A DNA stretch of 64,000 nt, taken from the NCBI GenBank assembly GCA_963724695.1, contig CAVRVW010000003.1, positions 868,001 to 932,000 on the forward strand, written 5' to 3'. Below, piece by piece: positions 46,757 through 58,220 of the stretch. Position 1 is the first letter of the stretch, and the number at the start of each line of letters is the position of its first letter. Both the position numbers and the translations under genes were made by a program. The notes beneath the pieces are model-generated. The model worked only from the letters and a program-made list of their open reading frames with translations, made no database searches and was not told where the DNA came from. The stretch comes from CAVQFD01 sp963724695 (GTDB lineage Bacteria; Acidobacteriota; Vicinamibacteria; Vicinamibacterales; CAVVIG01).

Positions 46757-48907
46757 TTATGCCGTCCAGTGGATCGCTTCGAACCGGGCGTCCGGGACTG
46801 TCGTGTCGATCGGCCGATGGGCCGGGTGACGCTCGACCTCCAGACCCGTCGGGTCCGTAACGGCCACGAAAAACGACACGCCTGCCCCGGCACGCGTGCC
46901 GAGGGTCGCCAGGGGAACGCCCACTTCGAGCACGGCGCCGACCGCAATTTGCACCCCGCCGCCCGGCGGCCCGCCGATCGGGCTGCGTGCTGAGACCGCC
47001 AGCCCTTCCGGCTGGATGAACTTCAGCGCAATGTCATAGCCCTCGTCGAGCAGCGCCCGCGCTGGACGCGTCAGGTCCACGCGCACAGAAAACGACTGCC
47101 GGTCGAATCCAAACAGAACGATTCGGGTCAGCGCCTTGGGCGCGTCGATCTGGTGCATCGCCCCGGCGGTTTCCCGGACCTCCAGCACGCCCGCCCCGAG
47201 CCATTCGAAGTAGCTGGTCTCTTCCCCGTCGATCGTCGGCGACACGAGCGCCGTCGGCTCGAGGTCGAGCGGAGGCGGCGCGCCCGACGAGATGTTGCTC
47301 GTGTAGAGCTCGTCCGGCACGGGCTTGTGCAGGAGCCGATAGACGTTCCGCAAATGCCGGCGGAAGAGATCGTCGAACTCCATGTCGTGATCCGACGAGT
47401 GGTCGTCGCCGTACCACCAGAACCAGTCGCTGCCCTCGGCGATGAGCAACTCCTCGCGCGCCTGCGCGCGCGCCGCCGCGCTGACACCCTCGGCCGGCGA
47501 CTCGAGCGCCTCCCGGGCGTCGGCGAGCTGACCCCAGGCCCGATGGTCGTCCGCGTGCCCAATCCAGATATAGAAATTGGCGTCGATCCAGGAACCAGGG
47601 AAGATGCCGGTCAGTTCCGCCCGGGCGTGCTGGCAGGCCTCGCCCGCCGTGACCGTCCGAATCTCCGGGTGCGTCGCGAGGCGCCGATAGAGCGCGCGGA
47701 GGAACGGCCGTCCCCCGCCCTCGAAATGCTCCCACGCATTCTCGCCATCCAGGATGATCGGGATGACCGCCTCTCCCCCACCGGCCTTGGCCCGATACCG
47801 GCGGCCGGCTTCGGCGAGACGGTCGACGAAGTCGCTCGCGGCGGCCTCGGCGTCCCACCCGGAGTAGTGAAAGCCAATCAGATCCGAGAGGGTGTGGTCC
47901 CGGAACAGGCATCCGACCTGCGTTCCGCCCGCCCGGACGAGGTACGGGGCGTACAGCCGTTCGGGCTGATCGACCTGCCCGGCCCCGTCGCGCGAAAACG
48001 TGGTCTGCAGTGTGCGGGCCAGAATCAGCTCGTCGGTGGCGATCCACCGAATCCCCGCGGCCGCCACGAGCGGAATCATGGCGTCGGACACGGATCCCTC
48101 CGACGGCCACATGCCGATGGGCCGCCGGCCGAACAGCCGCTCGTGCAGCGCCGTGGCCTTCGCAATCTGCTCGGCCGCGTCCTCGGGATGCTGGAACGGC
48201 CGCCGCGGCATCCGTGATTCTGGATGCGTGCGCTTGTAGATCTCCGTGTCGCAGAGGAGCGGCAGGATCGGGTGGTAGAACGGCGACGTCGAGAGCTCCG
48301 CCTGCCCGCGGGCGGCCGCGGCCCGATAGGCGGGTATGACGGCGTTCAGCAGCTCCAGCTCGGCCTCGCGGAGGATACGCTTGTCGTCCTCCGAGAACTG
48401 CCGGCCCTTCTCGACCAGCCCGCGCACGCGGACATCGCCCTGCAGGTAGTACGGATCGATCCAGGCGAGCTTCTGCCACACCTGCAAATCGCGCAGGTCG
48501 TCTACGCTGAACCGTCGTCCCATGGCGGCCGGATCCCGCCCGGTTCCGCGCCGTGCCTCGAGCTCCGCGTACCTCGGATAGATGCCGATCATGCGCCCGG
48601 GATGGGCGTGGAAGAAGTTCTCCACCATGAAGGCGATGTCCGACGAGGTCAGTGCCTCCGCGGGTTTGAGGCCGACCTCCAGAACGCGGTCCGTCGCCCG
48701 ATCCGCCGCGAAGGCCTCGAGCTGCACGAGCAGCGACGGCACGAGATTGAAGGTGACCCTGACCGACGGGAACTCCCGGAGCAGCTCCACCATGCCGAAA
48801 TAGTCCTTGAGCGCATGCAGCCGCACCCACGGCAGGATGTGCTCCCGCGTGACGAGGTCCTCGTAGTACGGCTGGTGCATGTGCCAGACGAGCGCGACCT
48901 GGGTCAT
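46757..48907 (-). CDS. Glycoside hydrolase family 57 protein
   Basis: 716 intact residues. N-terminal GH57 barrel start VALVWHMHQPYYEDL, VRVTFNLVPSLLVQLE, the block PSEGSVSDAMIPLVAAAGIRWIATDE, and IILDGENAWEHFEGGG, which fits the family's catalytic region; a C-terminal beta domain follows. GH57 enzymes are alpha-amylases, 4-alpha-glucanotransferases, branching enzymes or amylopullulanases; this length and layout suggest alpha-glucan metabolism but not which. No signal peptide, so cytoplasmic glycogen or maltodextrin metabolism is likely. ATG 48905-48907, divergent from lptFG with a 47-bp gap. Confidence 0.88.
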   Translation of the reverse strand: MTQVALVWHMHQPYYEDLVTREHILPWVRLHALKDYFGMVELLREFPSVRVTFNLVPSLLVQLEAFAADRATDRVLEVGLKPAEALTSSDIAFMVENFFHAHPGRMIGIYPRYAELEARRGTGRDPAAMGRRFSVDDLRDLQVWQKLAWIDPYYLQGDVRVRGLVEKGRQFSEDDKRILREAELELLNAVIPAYRAAAARGQAELSTSPFYHPILPLLCDTEIYKRTHPESRMPRRPFQHPEDAAEQIAKATALHERLFGRRPIGMWPSEGSVSDAMIPLVAAAGIRWIATDELILARTLQTTFSRDGAGQVDQPERLYAPYLVRAGGTQVGCLFRDHTLSDLIGFHYSGWDAEAAASDFVDRLAEAGRRYRAKAGGGEAVIPIILDGENAWEHFEGGGRPFLRALYRRLATHPEIRTVTAGEACQHARAELTGIFPGSWIDANFYIWIGHADDHRAWGQLADAREALESPAEGVSAAARAQAREELLIAEGSDWFWWYGDDHSSDHDMEFDDLFRRHLRNVYRLLHKPVPDELYTSNISSGAPPPLDLEPTALVSPTIDGEETSYFEWLGAGVLEVRETAGAMHQIDAPKALTRIVLFGFDRQSFSVRVDLTRPARALLDEGYDIALKFIQPEGLAVSARSPIGGPPGGGVQIAVGAVLEVGVPLATLGTRAGAGVSFFVAVTDPTGLEVERHPAHRPIDTTVPDARFEAIHWTA

Positions 48908-48954
48908 AGTGCTAGTCTACTTTCTGGCGTTCGCGTCGAGCGCCCGAGTTCACT

Positions 48955-51285
48955 GTGCTGCGCACCATCGATCGGTACCTGATGCGCGAGATCGCGATGC
49001 CCTTCGCGATTGCGCTCGTGGTGTCGACCTTCATCCTGCAGATCCCGCCCATCCTCCGCGAAGGCGAGGCGCTCGTCGCGCGCGGCGTTCCGCTCGCCGT
49101 CGTGGCCAGGCTGCTCCTGACGCTCCTGCCCCAGGCGCTGAGCCTGACCATCCCGATGGCGGTGCTTGGCGGCATCCTCATCGGGTTCGGCCGCCTGGCC
49201 GGGGATCGCGAGTTCGTGGCGCTTCAGGCGTGCGGCGTCAGCCTGGCCCGCCTGATCCGTCCCGTGGCCATCGTCGCGATCGTGGCGACCGCCGCCACCG
49301 CCTACGAGACCATCGTCGCCCTTCCCCAGGGCAACCAGTCCTTCCGCGAAATCACCTTCGGCGTGATGGCGACGCGCGTCGAGAGCAGCGTCAAGCCCGG
49401 AGTGTTCTTCGAGGACTTCCCCAACCGGGTGATCTACGTCCGGAGCCTGCCGCCCGGCGGGGGCTGGAGAGATGTGTTTCTCTCGGACACGTCCAGAGGC
49501 GATCAGACCACCGTCTATTTTGCGAAGGAGGGCCAGATCCGGCTCGATCGCGAGAAGCGCCTGGTCCAGCTGCATCTCCTCGAAGGCACGAGCCACACCA
49601 CGTACCTGTCAAAACCCGAGGCCTACGAGGGAGCGGCCTTCGACGAGATCGCCATCACGCTGGATCCGGCGACCGTGTTTCCACCGCCGCCTTCCAAGGG
49701 TGCGCCGGAGATGACCTTCGCCGAGCTCGAGGTGGCCATCGCCGAGGCGCAAGCGAGAAACGATCCGGGCAACTCGTTCCGGTTCATGGTGCAGCAGAAG
49801 CTGTCGCTGCCGATGACCTGCCCGATCCTCGCACTGATCGGCCTGGCGCTCGGTGCGAGCAGCCGCAAGGAGGGCAAGCTCGCCGGGTTCGTGCTCGGCT
49901 TCGGCGTCATCTTCGTCTACTACGTCCTGCTCTGGATGGCCCGCGCGTTCGCGCACGGGGGGCGGCTGAGCCCCGAGTGGGCGCCCTGGATTCCGAACAT
50001 CATCATGGGCGCGGTCGGTCTCGCGCTCCTGGCCTGGCGCGCCCGCGCCGCCGATCGCCCGATCCACATCACCCTCCCGGCGTTCTGGCAGCGGTGGCAG
50101 GCCAGGGCGCCAGGCGCAGCCGCGACATCGTCGGCGCGTGTCGTCGTCGTGATCAGGATCCCGAGGCTGAACCTGCCGATGCCCCGGTTGCTCGACCTGT
50201 ACGTGGCGCGGGAATACGGCCGAACGCTGCTCCTCTGCGTCACGGCGCTCCTCGGCATCTTCTACATCTCGACGTTCATCGACCTGGCCGACAAGATGTT
50301 TCGCGGCGAGGCCACGACGTCGCTGGTGCTGCGGTTCTTCTATTTCCAGACGCCGCAGTTCGTCTACTACGTGATCCCGATCGCGGTGCTCGTGTCGACG
50401 CTCGTGACGATCGGCGTGATGACGAAGAACAGCGAGCTGCTCGTCATGCGTGCGTGCGGAATCAGCCTGTACCGAACGTCGGCGCCGCTGCGTGATTTTC
50501 GGTCTGGCGGCCAGCGGCATGCTCTATCTCCTGCAGGAGCGGGTGCTGGCGCCGGCCAACCGCGAAGCCGACCGCCTCAACCGGATTATCCGCAGCATGC
50601 CGCCGCAGACTTCGGCGCTCGACCGGCGCTGGATCGTCGGCACCGGCGGCGAGATGTACCACTACGATCAGTTCGACCTCGACCGGGAGCCGCTTCACCA
50701 GGCTGTGGGTGTACCGGGTGGACGCCGCGTCCTGGCGCCTCGCTGCGATGGACTATGCGAGCGACGCCGTCCCTGAGTCCGACCAGCGAGTCCGGCTGGA
50801 CCGCGCGGGCTGGCTGGACCAGGGAGTTTGCGCCAGGGGCCGACCCGGCGCGCGAGAAGTCGGTGAGCTACGCGGCCTTTGAGGCGAAGGACCTGTCCAT
50901 CGAGGCGCCGGACTACTTCAAGACCGAGGCGCCCGCCGCCGAACAGATGACGTACGGCCAGCTGCGGGAGTACGTCGACCGATTGAGGGCCAGCGGAGCC
51001 GACGTCGTGCCGCACCTGGTCGCGTTGCAGCGCAAGGTCGCCTTTCCTTTCGTGGCCGTGATCATGACGCTGCTCGCCATTCCGTTCGCCGTCACCACGG
51101 GTCGCCACGGCGCCCTCTAAGGCATCGGCATCGGCATCGTGCTCGCCATCGTCTACTGGATCACGTTCATCCTGTTCACGGCGATTGGATCAGGCGGGTT
51201 GCTGCCGCCGATGCTCGCGGCCTGGGCGTCTAACATTCTGTTCGGCGCAACCGCCGCCTACATGATTCTCACAGTGAGAACGTAG
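48955..51285 (+). CDS. Fused LptF-LptG LPS export permease, with internal frameshifts and one nonsense codon
   Basis: About 776 residues holding two complete YjgP/YjgQ permeases in one frame. The first half starts MLRTIDRYLMREIAMPFAIALVVSTF and ends with helices ILALIGLALGASS and IIMGAVGLALLAWR; a linker of about 50 residues leads to LPMPRLLDLYVAREYGRTLLLC, the start of the second. No stop codon separates them, and the linker lies in a clean stretch. In the second half three compensating indels (about 50490, 50700, 50815) and TAA at 51118-51120, where TAC (Tyr in ALYGIGIGIV) is expected, interrupt the frame; the protein resumes to TAG 51283-51285. Partner of LptB and LptCA. Confidence 0.85.
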
Positions 51286-51328
51286 AACGCAGTCCTTCGC
51301 AGTTCTCAGTTCTCACTTCTAAGTTCCG
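51286..51328 (-). repeat. 7-bp word array, family A, copy 3 (inverted)
   Basis: On the minus strand: GAACTTA, GAAGTGA, GAACTGA, GAACTGC, GAAGGAC, then TGCG. It shares the GAACTTAGAAG and GAACTGCGAAGGAC segments with the array at 677-717. It encodes the last residues and stop codon of the PHP gene. Confidence 0.85.
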
Positions 51329-52990
51329 CTTGCGCGATCCAGATGCGTCCCGAGCTGCCGGGCCTGTTGTTGGTGAGCTCCACGACGAACACGAGGTTGT
51401 ACACCGCAGATGCCACCGGTGTGGCGCTGGCCGGCCGGTCGAGCGGCCGCATCTCGCTGAACCTGACGACATGCTCGCGGCTCTGCTCGTCGAGGTAGAC
51501 GGATCGCTGCCAGCGATCGGCGCCGCCGCCTTCGCGTGTCGCCCGCGCCTGTACGGAAATGCGCATCGGACGCTCGGCGCGCGCCCGGAACGCCAGATGG
51601 TCGACGCCTTGCAGTCCTCCGGGCGTTTCGACGACGAGCGCCGCGTATTGATTGATCGAGGCCCCACCTGACAGGCCAAAGCGGAGCCGCAGCTCGGCGC
51701 CGGAGATCGTCGGCGCCACGTCGAGCGCCGCAAGAGAGGTGGGGTCGGCTTCAGTGCCCCATCCGGCGGCGGTCTTCCCGTCGAAGAGCGTCCGGCGGGT
51801 GGCGACGGCCCGTGGTGGAGTCACGCTGGCGGAGGACCGCACTCCTTCGCCGGTCGAGATCGAATTGCTGAACAGCCACGGAAGGCTGTCCGGCTGATCC
51901 CCGGTGCGGATCTCGACGCGATACGGCCCGTCGCTGTCGCGGACGGTAACCGCGAACGCTGACTCTCGCCGCGTCTCGATGGGCCGGCCTCGCTGCTTGA
52001 CGATGGTCACGTACCCTTCGGGCCTGTTGCTTCGCACGTCGAGCATCGACATGCCCGGCGCGGCGGGCGTGGAGGTGAAGCGAAACGACGGCGGCGCGGC
52101 GAGGCCTGTCGTGGCCGAGTAGAGGTGTCCACGCCGGATCGCGCCGAGAATTTCGCTCGCGTCGGCAAGCGCGTCGCCCGTGAGCGGCCGCGACGGCGTG
52201 ACGCGCACGCCGAGCGCTCGAAAGCTCGCTTCGTAGCTGGGGAGCGGGAGGCCGATGGGCGCCTCGCCGGGCTCGAGCTCGCCGAGGCCGATCTGTCCGT
52301 GGGCGTCCACGCCGGCCACCGCCAGGGCGGGTCTCGTCAGGGCGTCGTAGCGCTCGAGCGCGCCGGGCGAGTCCGCCATGAGGCTGGCGAGGCTCTCGGC
52401 TCCCCTGAAGGGATACGTCAGAAATCTGGAGAGCAGGAACCAGCGCCCGCTCATGCGGCGATCCTGCATGTGCACGCGCCAGCTCGTGTCGGGGTTGAGG
52501 ATCTCGATGCCGTCGAACGGCGCCTCCCATTCCGTCCACTGCAGCGACGCCCTCGGCGAGTCCGGGTGTGCGACGATGCCGAACCCCCCGAGGCGCCGGA
52601 CGTCTTCGACGACATCGCGGCCGTCGCCGCCAAGCGGGTACGGCGCCGCCGGCAGCCCGATGGCGACGTAGTGGCCGTGCGCTCGTGCTGATCTCCACCG
52701 CGTCCAGGCACAGGACGCCGGATCGATACGTCGGGGGATCCGGCTCGCGCGTCGCGTCGCCGTGGTCCGTCAGGACGATGAACTGCAGCCCGGCGCGCGC
52801 TGCCGCTGCGGCAATCTCGTCGGGCGAGCCTCTGCCCGTCGGATCGATTGGAGTGGATGTGGAAGGCGCCGGCGACCGGTCGCCGTCCAGGCTCGTTCTG
52901 AAGTGAGATCTGAGCGGGTGGAAGCGCGCGTGCGATGAAGATGGCGAGAACGGCGGCCCCCAAGGGCCGCCGTCCTCGCCAGACGTGCAC
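51306..52990 (-). CDS. Exported PHP-domain metallohydrolase (CehA/McbA-like), frameshifted
   Basis: About 560 residues. Hydrophobic N-terminus (GAAVLAIFIARALPPAQ), then PHP metal-binding motifs FHIHSNRSDGRG, LTDHGDA and GIVAHPDSPRASLQW spread over three frames (breaks near 52850 and 52690), a middle region and a C-terminal beta domain that resembles a carbohydrate-binding or sugar-recognition module. Hydrolyses a phosphoester or similar; substrate unknown. The final residues AELRSEN and stop are encoded by the family A array. Convergent with lptFG. Confidence 0.72.
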
Positions 52991-53010
52991 GTGTCACTGG
53001 CCTGTGGACG

Positions 53011-54165
<1,155 letters not shown>

Positions 54166-54187
54166 GCCGCGACTCTCCTTCAGAACA

Positions 54188-54206
54188 GTCCGGCGCGAGG
54201 CCGGAC
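54188..54206 (-). promoter_or_regulatory. Hairpin in the metK leader
   Basis: A perfect 7-bp inverted repeat, GTCCGGC / GCCGGAC, around a 5-base loop, about 10 bases before the metK ribosome binding site. No SAM riboswitch class could be recognised around it, so a regulatory role is a guess. Confidence 0.35.
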
Positions 54207-54260
54207 ACGACGTACGACTGAACTGAACGAACTCAGGTAAACGGCTAAGTTTATCAGAAT

Positions 54261-55180
54261 TCACGCACGCGGGTGAAAGCGATCGTAGACGGTCCGCAGC
54301 CGCGCCTCGAGCACGTGCGTGTAGATCTGCGTGGTCGACAGATCGGCGTGCCCGAGCATCATCTGAATGGCGCGCAGGTCGGCGCCGCGCTCGAGCAGGT
54401 GCGTGGCGAACGAGTGCCGCAGCACGTGCGGGCTGAGCGATCGCGGCAGGCCGGCGCCGACGGCCGTGGCGCCTTGAGGATCTTCCAGAAGCCGACGCGC
54501 GACTGAGCGGTCCGCCGCGCGCGTTGACGAAGAGCCGTGGCCGCGGCGCGCGGAGCGGCGGCCGCACGCGTGCGCAGATGCGGCCGGGCCTCGCGCTGAT
54601 AGCGGCGGACCCAGTCGGTGGCCTGCGTCGCCGATCGGCACGAGGCGCTCCTTGTTGCCCTTGCCGACGCACGTCAGGTATGCCTCGTCGAGGTGCAGGT
54701 CCGCCGCGCGCATCGCCGATGAGCTCGGAGACGCGCATGCCGGTCGCGTAGAGCAGCTTCGATCATGGCGCGGTCGCGCAGGCCGAGCGGCGTCGAGACG
54801 TCGGGCTGCGCGATGAGCGCGTCGACCTCCTCGAGCGAGAGAAACTTCGGCAGGGCCGGCCACGCGCGCGGCGGCCGGAGATCCTCGGCCGGATTGCTGC
54901 GTCAGCGGCCGGTCGAGGACGAGGAAGCGATAGAACCCGCGAACGGCGGCCACCGCTCGCGCGACCGATCGCGGCGACAGCCCGCGGGCCCGCTGCGCCG
55001 CGCACGAACGCCTCGAGCGCCGCGCGGTCGAGTCGTCGAGCGTCTCGCCCGTCGCGCTCGGCGAACGCACGCCAGCGCGCCGAGATCGCGCGCGTAGCTT
55101 TCGAGCGTGTGCGCGGCCAGGCGACGCTCGACGCGGAGGTGATCCAGGTAGGCGGTCGACCATCGGTCGACGGCTATGCT
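54261..55180 (-). CDS. Site-specific tyrosine recombinase XerC/XerD, frameshifted
   Basis: About 300 residues. Resolves chromosome dimers at dif. SAM-like N-terminal domain (RWSTAYLDHLRVERRLAAHTLESYARDL, SPRSVARAVAAVRGFYRFL) and catalytic domain with YATGMRVSELIG (first Arg), VGKGNKERLVPIG, SPHVLRHSFATHLLERG and the Tyr of LSTTQIYTHV. Many single-base breaks between 54470 and 55100. The start is unclear because no ATG, GTG or TTG is in frame just before RWSTAYLD; about 55180 is an estimate. Divergent from murQ. XerC versus XerD cannot be decided. Confidence 0.88.
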
Positions 55181-55216
55181 ACCATCTCGCGGTTTGTTCC
55201 TGAGGTCCGTCCGAGC

Positions 55217-56197
55217 ATGCCTGTCCGTTCGAAGTGGCAGTCGCTTCCCACCGAGGCCATCAACCCCGCGACGCTCGCTATCGACAAGCTCTCCCCCGCC
55301 GACATCGTCGAGGGCATGCTGAACGAAGATCGCAAGATGCTCAGCCGCCGTGCACCGCGAGAAGGAGCGGATCGCCGTCGGCGTCGACATCGTCACGCAG
55401 GCGCTTCGCAAGGGCGGGCGCATCGTCTTCGTCGGCGCCGGCACGAGCGGCCGTCTCGGCGTCCTCGAAGTCGGCGGAGATGCCGCCGACCTTCGGGACC
55501 AACGACGATCTGGTGCTGGCGATCATGGCCGGCGGCAAGAACGCCGTCCTCCAGGCCAAGGAAGGCGTCGAGGACAACTACGAGGAAGGCGCGCGATCGA
55601 TCAATCGGCTGCACCCGAAGAACGGGACGTGGTCGTCGGCGTCTCGGCGAGCGGGATGACGCCGTTCGTGCGCGGCGCGCTGACGCGGGCCCGGCGCGCC
55701 GGCTCGAAGATCATCTTCGTCACCTGCGATCCGCGAACCGAGCTGCAGACGTTCGTGGATCTGACGATTGCGCCGGCCGTCGGCCCCGAGGTCATCGCGG
55801 GATCGACGCGCCTCAAGGCCGGCACCGCCACCAAGATGGTGCTGAACATGCTGACGACGGCCGCGATGATCCGGATCGGGCAAGACGTACGGCAACCTGA
55901 TGGTGGACGTGCAGATGGATCCGAGAAGCTGCGGGATCGCGCGCGCCGCATCATCACGATCGTCACCGGACTCGAGTACGACGACGCCGACAAGCTGCTG
56001 AGGCGCGCGCATTGGAACGTGAAGGCCGCCATCGTCATGCAGAAGACCGGCCTGCCCTACGCGCGGGCCATGGCGCGCTTGCGGCGGGCGCATGATTTCG
56101 TCCGCGACGCGATCGGCGAAGACGGTCGCCAGGCGTCGCGTGCTCAGCGAGCCGTGACCGACTCCCGGATCGCGGGCGGACACGCGCGACCCCATGA
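55217..56197 (+). CDS. murQ: N-acetylmuramic acid 6-phosphate etherase, frameshifted
   Basis: About 320 residues. Cleaves the lactyl ether of MurNAc-6-P during peptidoglycan recycling. Start MPVRSKWQSLPTEAINPATLAIDKLSPADIV; SIS domain with IVFVGAGTSGRLGVLE, EMPPTFGT, GVSASGMTPFVRGAL, GPEVIAGSTRLKAGTATKMVLNMLTT and KTYGNLMVDVQM. Slips near 55345, 55480, 55615, 55880 and 55920. The end is uncertain: the conserved protein stops near FVRDAIGE; a TGA at 56195-56197 overlapping the next start or TGA 56214-56216 may end it. Confidence 0.92.
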
Positions 56198-57274
56198 GCG
56201 CATCAACAGGCTTTGAACGCGCGGGCACGATCCTCGAGGAGGCGATCGCGCATCGGACGTTCCCGGCGCGGTCGCCGAGGTCGGCGACGGCGACCGCGCT
56301 GCTCTGGCGCGAAGCGTTCGGCACGCTGACCTTCGACGAGCGAGCGCCGGCCGCCACCTCGACACGTCTTCGACCTCGCCTCGCTGACCAAGCCGATCGC
56401 CACGACGACGGTTCTGCTGTCGCTCGTGGAGCGCCGGACAGATCGCGCTCGAGGAACCCGTCGCCAGATCGTTCGCCGAGTGGCGCGGCGCTGACCGGGA
56501 CGCCGCGACGATCCGCGATCTTCTCGAGCACGCGTCGGGCCTGCCGGCGAGGCTGGTCGGACCACCCGCCCGCGGGCCGACGTGAATTCGAGCACGACAT
56601 CTGCGCGATCGCCCTCGAGTACCCGCCACGGACGAAGGTCGCTCTACAGCGATCTCGGTTTCATCCTGCTGGGATTTCTGGCGGCCGATCGCGGCGGCGC
56701 GTCGCTCGACCGCCAGTTCGAAGGTCGTATCGACGCCCTGCGCTCCCGGGCGCGGCCTGGCGCCCGCCGCGCTGGGATTCGCGGCCCTCGATCGACGGGA
56801 ATCGGTTCGCGCCGACCGTGGCCGCTCGACGAAGACATCCGCCGCGGCCGCCTGCTCGCTGGCGAAGTGCACGACAACTACGCCGCGGCGCTCGGCGGCG
56901 TCGCCGGTCATGCCGGGCTGTTCGGCACCGCAGGTGGCGTCGGCGCTTTCGCGCGGGCGATCCTGTCTGCGGCGCGGGGAGTCTGGTGGCAGGGGCCGCT
57001 CTCTCACCTGCGCTCGTGACGCTTGCCACCCGGCCGAGCAAGGTGGCCGGGAGTTCGCGCGCGCTCGGCTGGGACACGATGCTGCCGACGTCGTCGTGCG
57101 GCACCACATGTCGCCGGCGGCCTTCGGCCACGTGGGCTTCACGGGAACGTCGCTCTGGATCGATCCGGGCTCGATCGCTACTTCGTCCTGCTGACGAACC
57201 GCGTGTGCGGTGGCGGGACCGTCGACGAGATGCGCGACGTTCGCCGCGCGTTCCACGATGCACTCTGCCGCTAG
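56194..57274 (+). CDS. Beta-lactamase-family serine hydrolase, frameshifted
   Basis: About 355 residues. Penicillin-binding fold with the SxxK motif in DLASLTKPIATT, a YSDLGFILLG block (Y-S-D in place of YxN) and the late segment HVGFTGTSLWIDP, ending TNRVCGGGTVDEMRDVRRAFHDALCR. No signal peptide is obvious, so it may be cytoplasmic; with murQ immediately upstream a role in muropeptide recycling or as an esterase is plausible. Class C beta-lactamase activity cannot be inferred. Slips are frequent through 56270-57180. Confidence 0.8.
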
Positions 57275-57282
57275 ATTTGGAC

Positions 57283-57368
57283 ATCTGGTCATTTGGTCAT
57301 CTGGTCATTTCATCTGGTCATTCCTGGCAATGACCAAATGACCAAACGACCAAATGACCAAACGACCA
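57283..57368. repeat. Inverted 8-bp word arrays forming a long hairpin
   Basis: Left arm 57283-57323 is ATCTGGTC/ATTTGGTC units; right arm 57329-57368 is AATGACCA/AACGACCA units, the complement. Together they can fold into a stem of about 35-40 bp with a few mismatches around CCTGGC. It lies between the convergent hydrolase and pilin-like genes, where a bidirectional transcription stop would be expected. Confidence 0.75.
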
Positions 57369-57394
57369 GATGAAGGCGTGGCTCGTCTATGTCT

Positions 57395-58195
57395 CTATGG
57401 ACGACCTGGCATTCCGGGAGGCGGCGGAGGCCCCTGGCGTCCGCCTGGCGGCTCGAAACCGCGGCCTCCAGGTGGCTGCGCCCGACCTCCCCCGGGCCCG
57501 CCCGTTCCAAACGGAGGCACGCCTCGTCCAGGCGGCGCGCCCTCCCTGCCGCGTTGCCCAGGTGCAGCGGTCCCTGGCGCGCCCCCTGCGCCCGGCGTCT
57601 GGGTTTGCGCGACATACACGAACTGCCACTCGTTGTACTTGGTTCGGCCGTTGTAGATGAGCAGCGACGCCGCCGTGCTCTTGCTGGTGACGCCCATGAT
57701 GCCCCCGACCACGCCGCCCGGCTGGGAGGGTGCTCCACCCCGGCCGGACTGCGGCGGGGTCGTCTGTCTGCCGGTCGTTGTTCCCGGCCCCGGTGAAGCC
57801 GGCCCCGGTGAAGATCGTCCCGGTCCGCCGCTTGTGGGCTGTGCCCCGCTGATCCCCTCGCCCTGCCGCACGAGCAGGAAGTCGTCGCCCGTTATCGGGT
57901 CCTTGTACTTCTTCCGCAGGAACTTCTGGTCGACGAGCAGATCCACGTTCGGCGGCAGGGCGCCGGGTGTCTTGCGCTGGAAGAGCTCGATCGCGCGCGC
58001 GTACTGCTTGCCGCGGAACACCAGCTCCGCTTCCTTCTCGCGCGTGGACGCCTGGCGCCAGACCGGCATGGCCACGACCAGCATGATCGACATCACGCTG
58101 AGCCCGATGAGGAGCGCGATCATGGCGTACCCCTTCTGGCTGCCCAGAAGTGCCCGGCGGTGACGAGGATTGCGCTCTTGACCCGCTAAGTGCAT
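57395..58195 (-). CDS. Type IV pilin-like/pseudopilin protein with Pro/Gly-rich tail
   Basis: 266 residues. A basic leader with Gly before a long hydrophobic helix (GSQKG / YAMIALLIGLSVMSIMLVVAMP) fits prepilin peptidase cleavage, but position +5 is Ala, not the usual Glu. Then a soluble part (EKEAELVFRGKQYARAIELFQRK, LPPNVDLLVDQKFLRKKYKDPITGDDF), a Pro/Gly-rich linker, a block SLLIYNGRTKYNEWQFVYV and a C-terminal tail very rich in Gly and Pro. Lack of Glu5 recalls tip pseudopilins such as GspK. Intact, leftward like the pseudopilin-secretin genes beyond the Ig-like lipoprotein gene. Confidence 0.7.
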   Translation of the reverse strand: MHLAGQERNPRHRRALLGSQKGYAMIALLIGLSVMSIMLVVAMPVWRQASTREKEAELVFRGKQYARAIELFQRKTPGALPPNVDLLVDQKFLRKKYKDPITGDDFLLVRQGEGISGAQPTSGGPGRSSPGPASPGPGTTTGRQTTPPQSGRGGAPSQPGGVVGGIMGVTSKSTAASLLIYNGRTKYNEWQFVYVAQTQTPGAGGAPGTAAPGQRGREGAPPGRGVPPFGTGGPGGGRAQPPGGRGFEPPGGRQGPPPPPGMPGRP

Positions 58196-58220
58196 GGGAA
58201 TTAAGATGTTAACTGAGTTC

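Noticed and set aside
57370..57660. Plus-strand frame starting in the hairpin array
   Set aside because: It is antisense to the Pro/Gly-rich tail of the pilin-like gene and lacks any domain.
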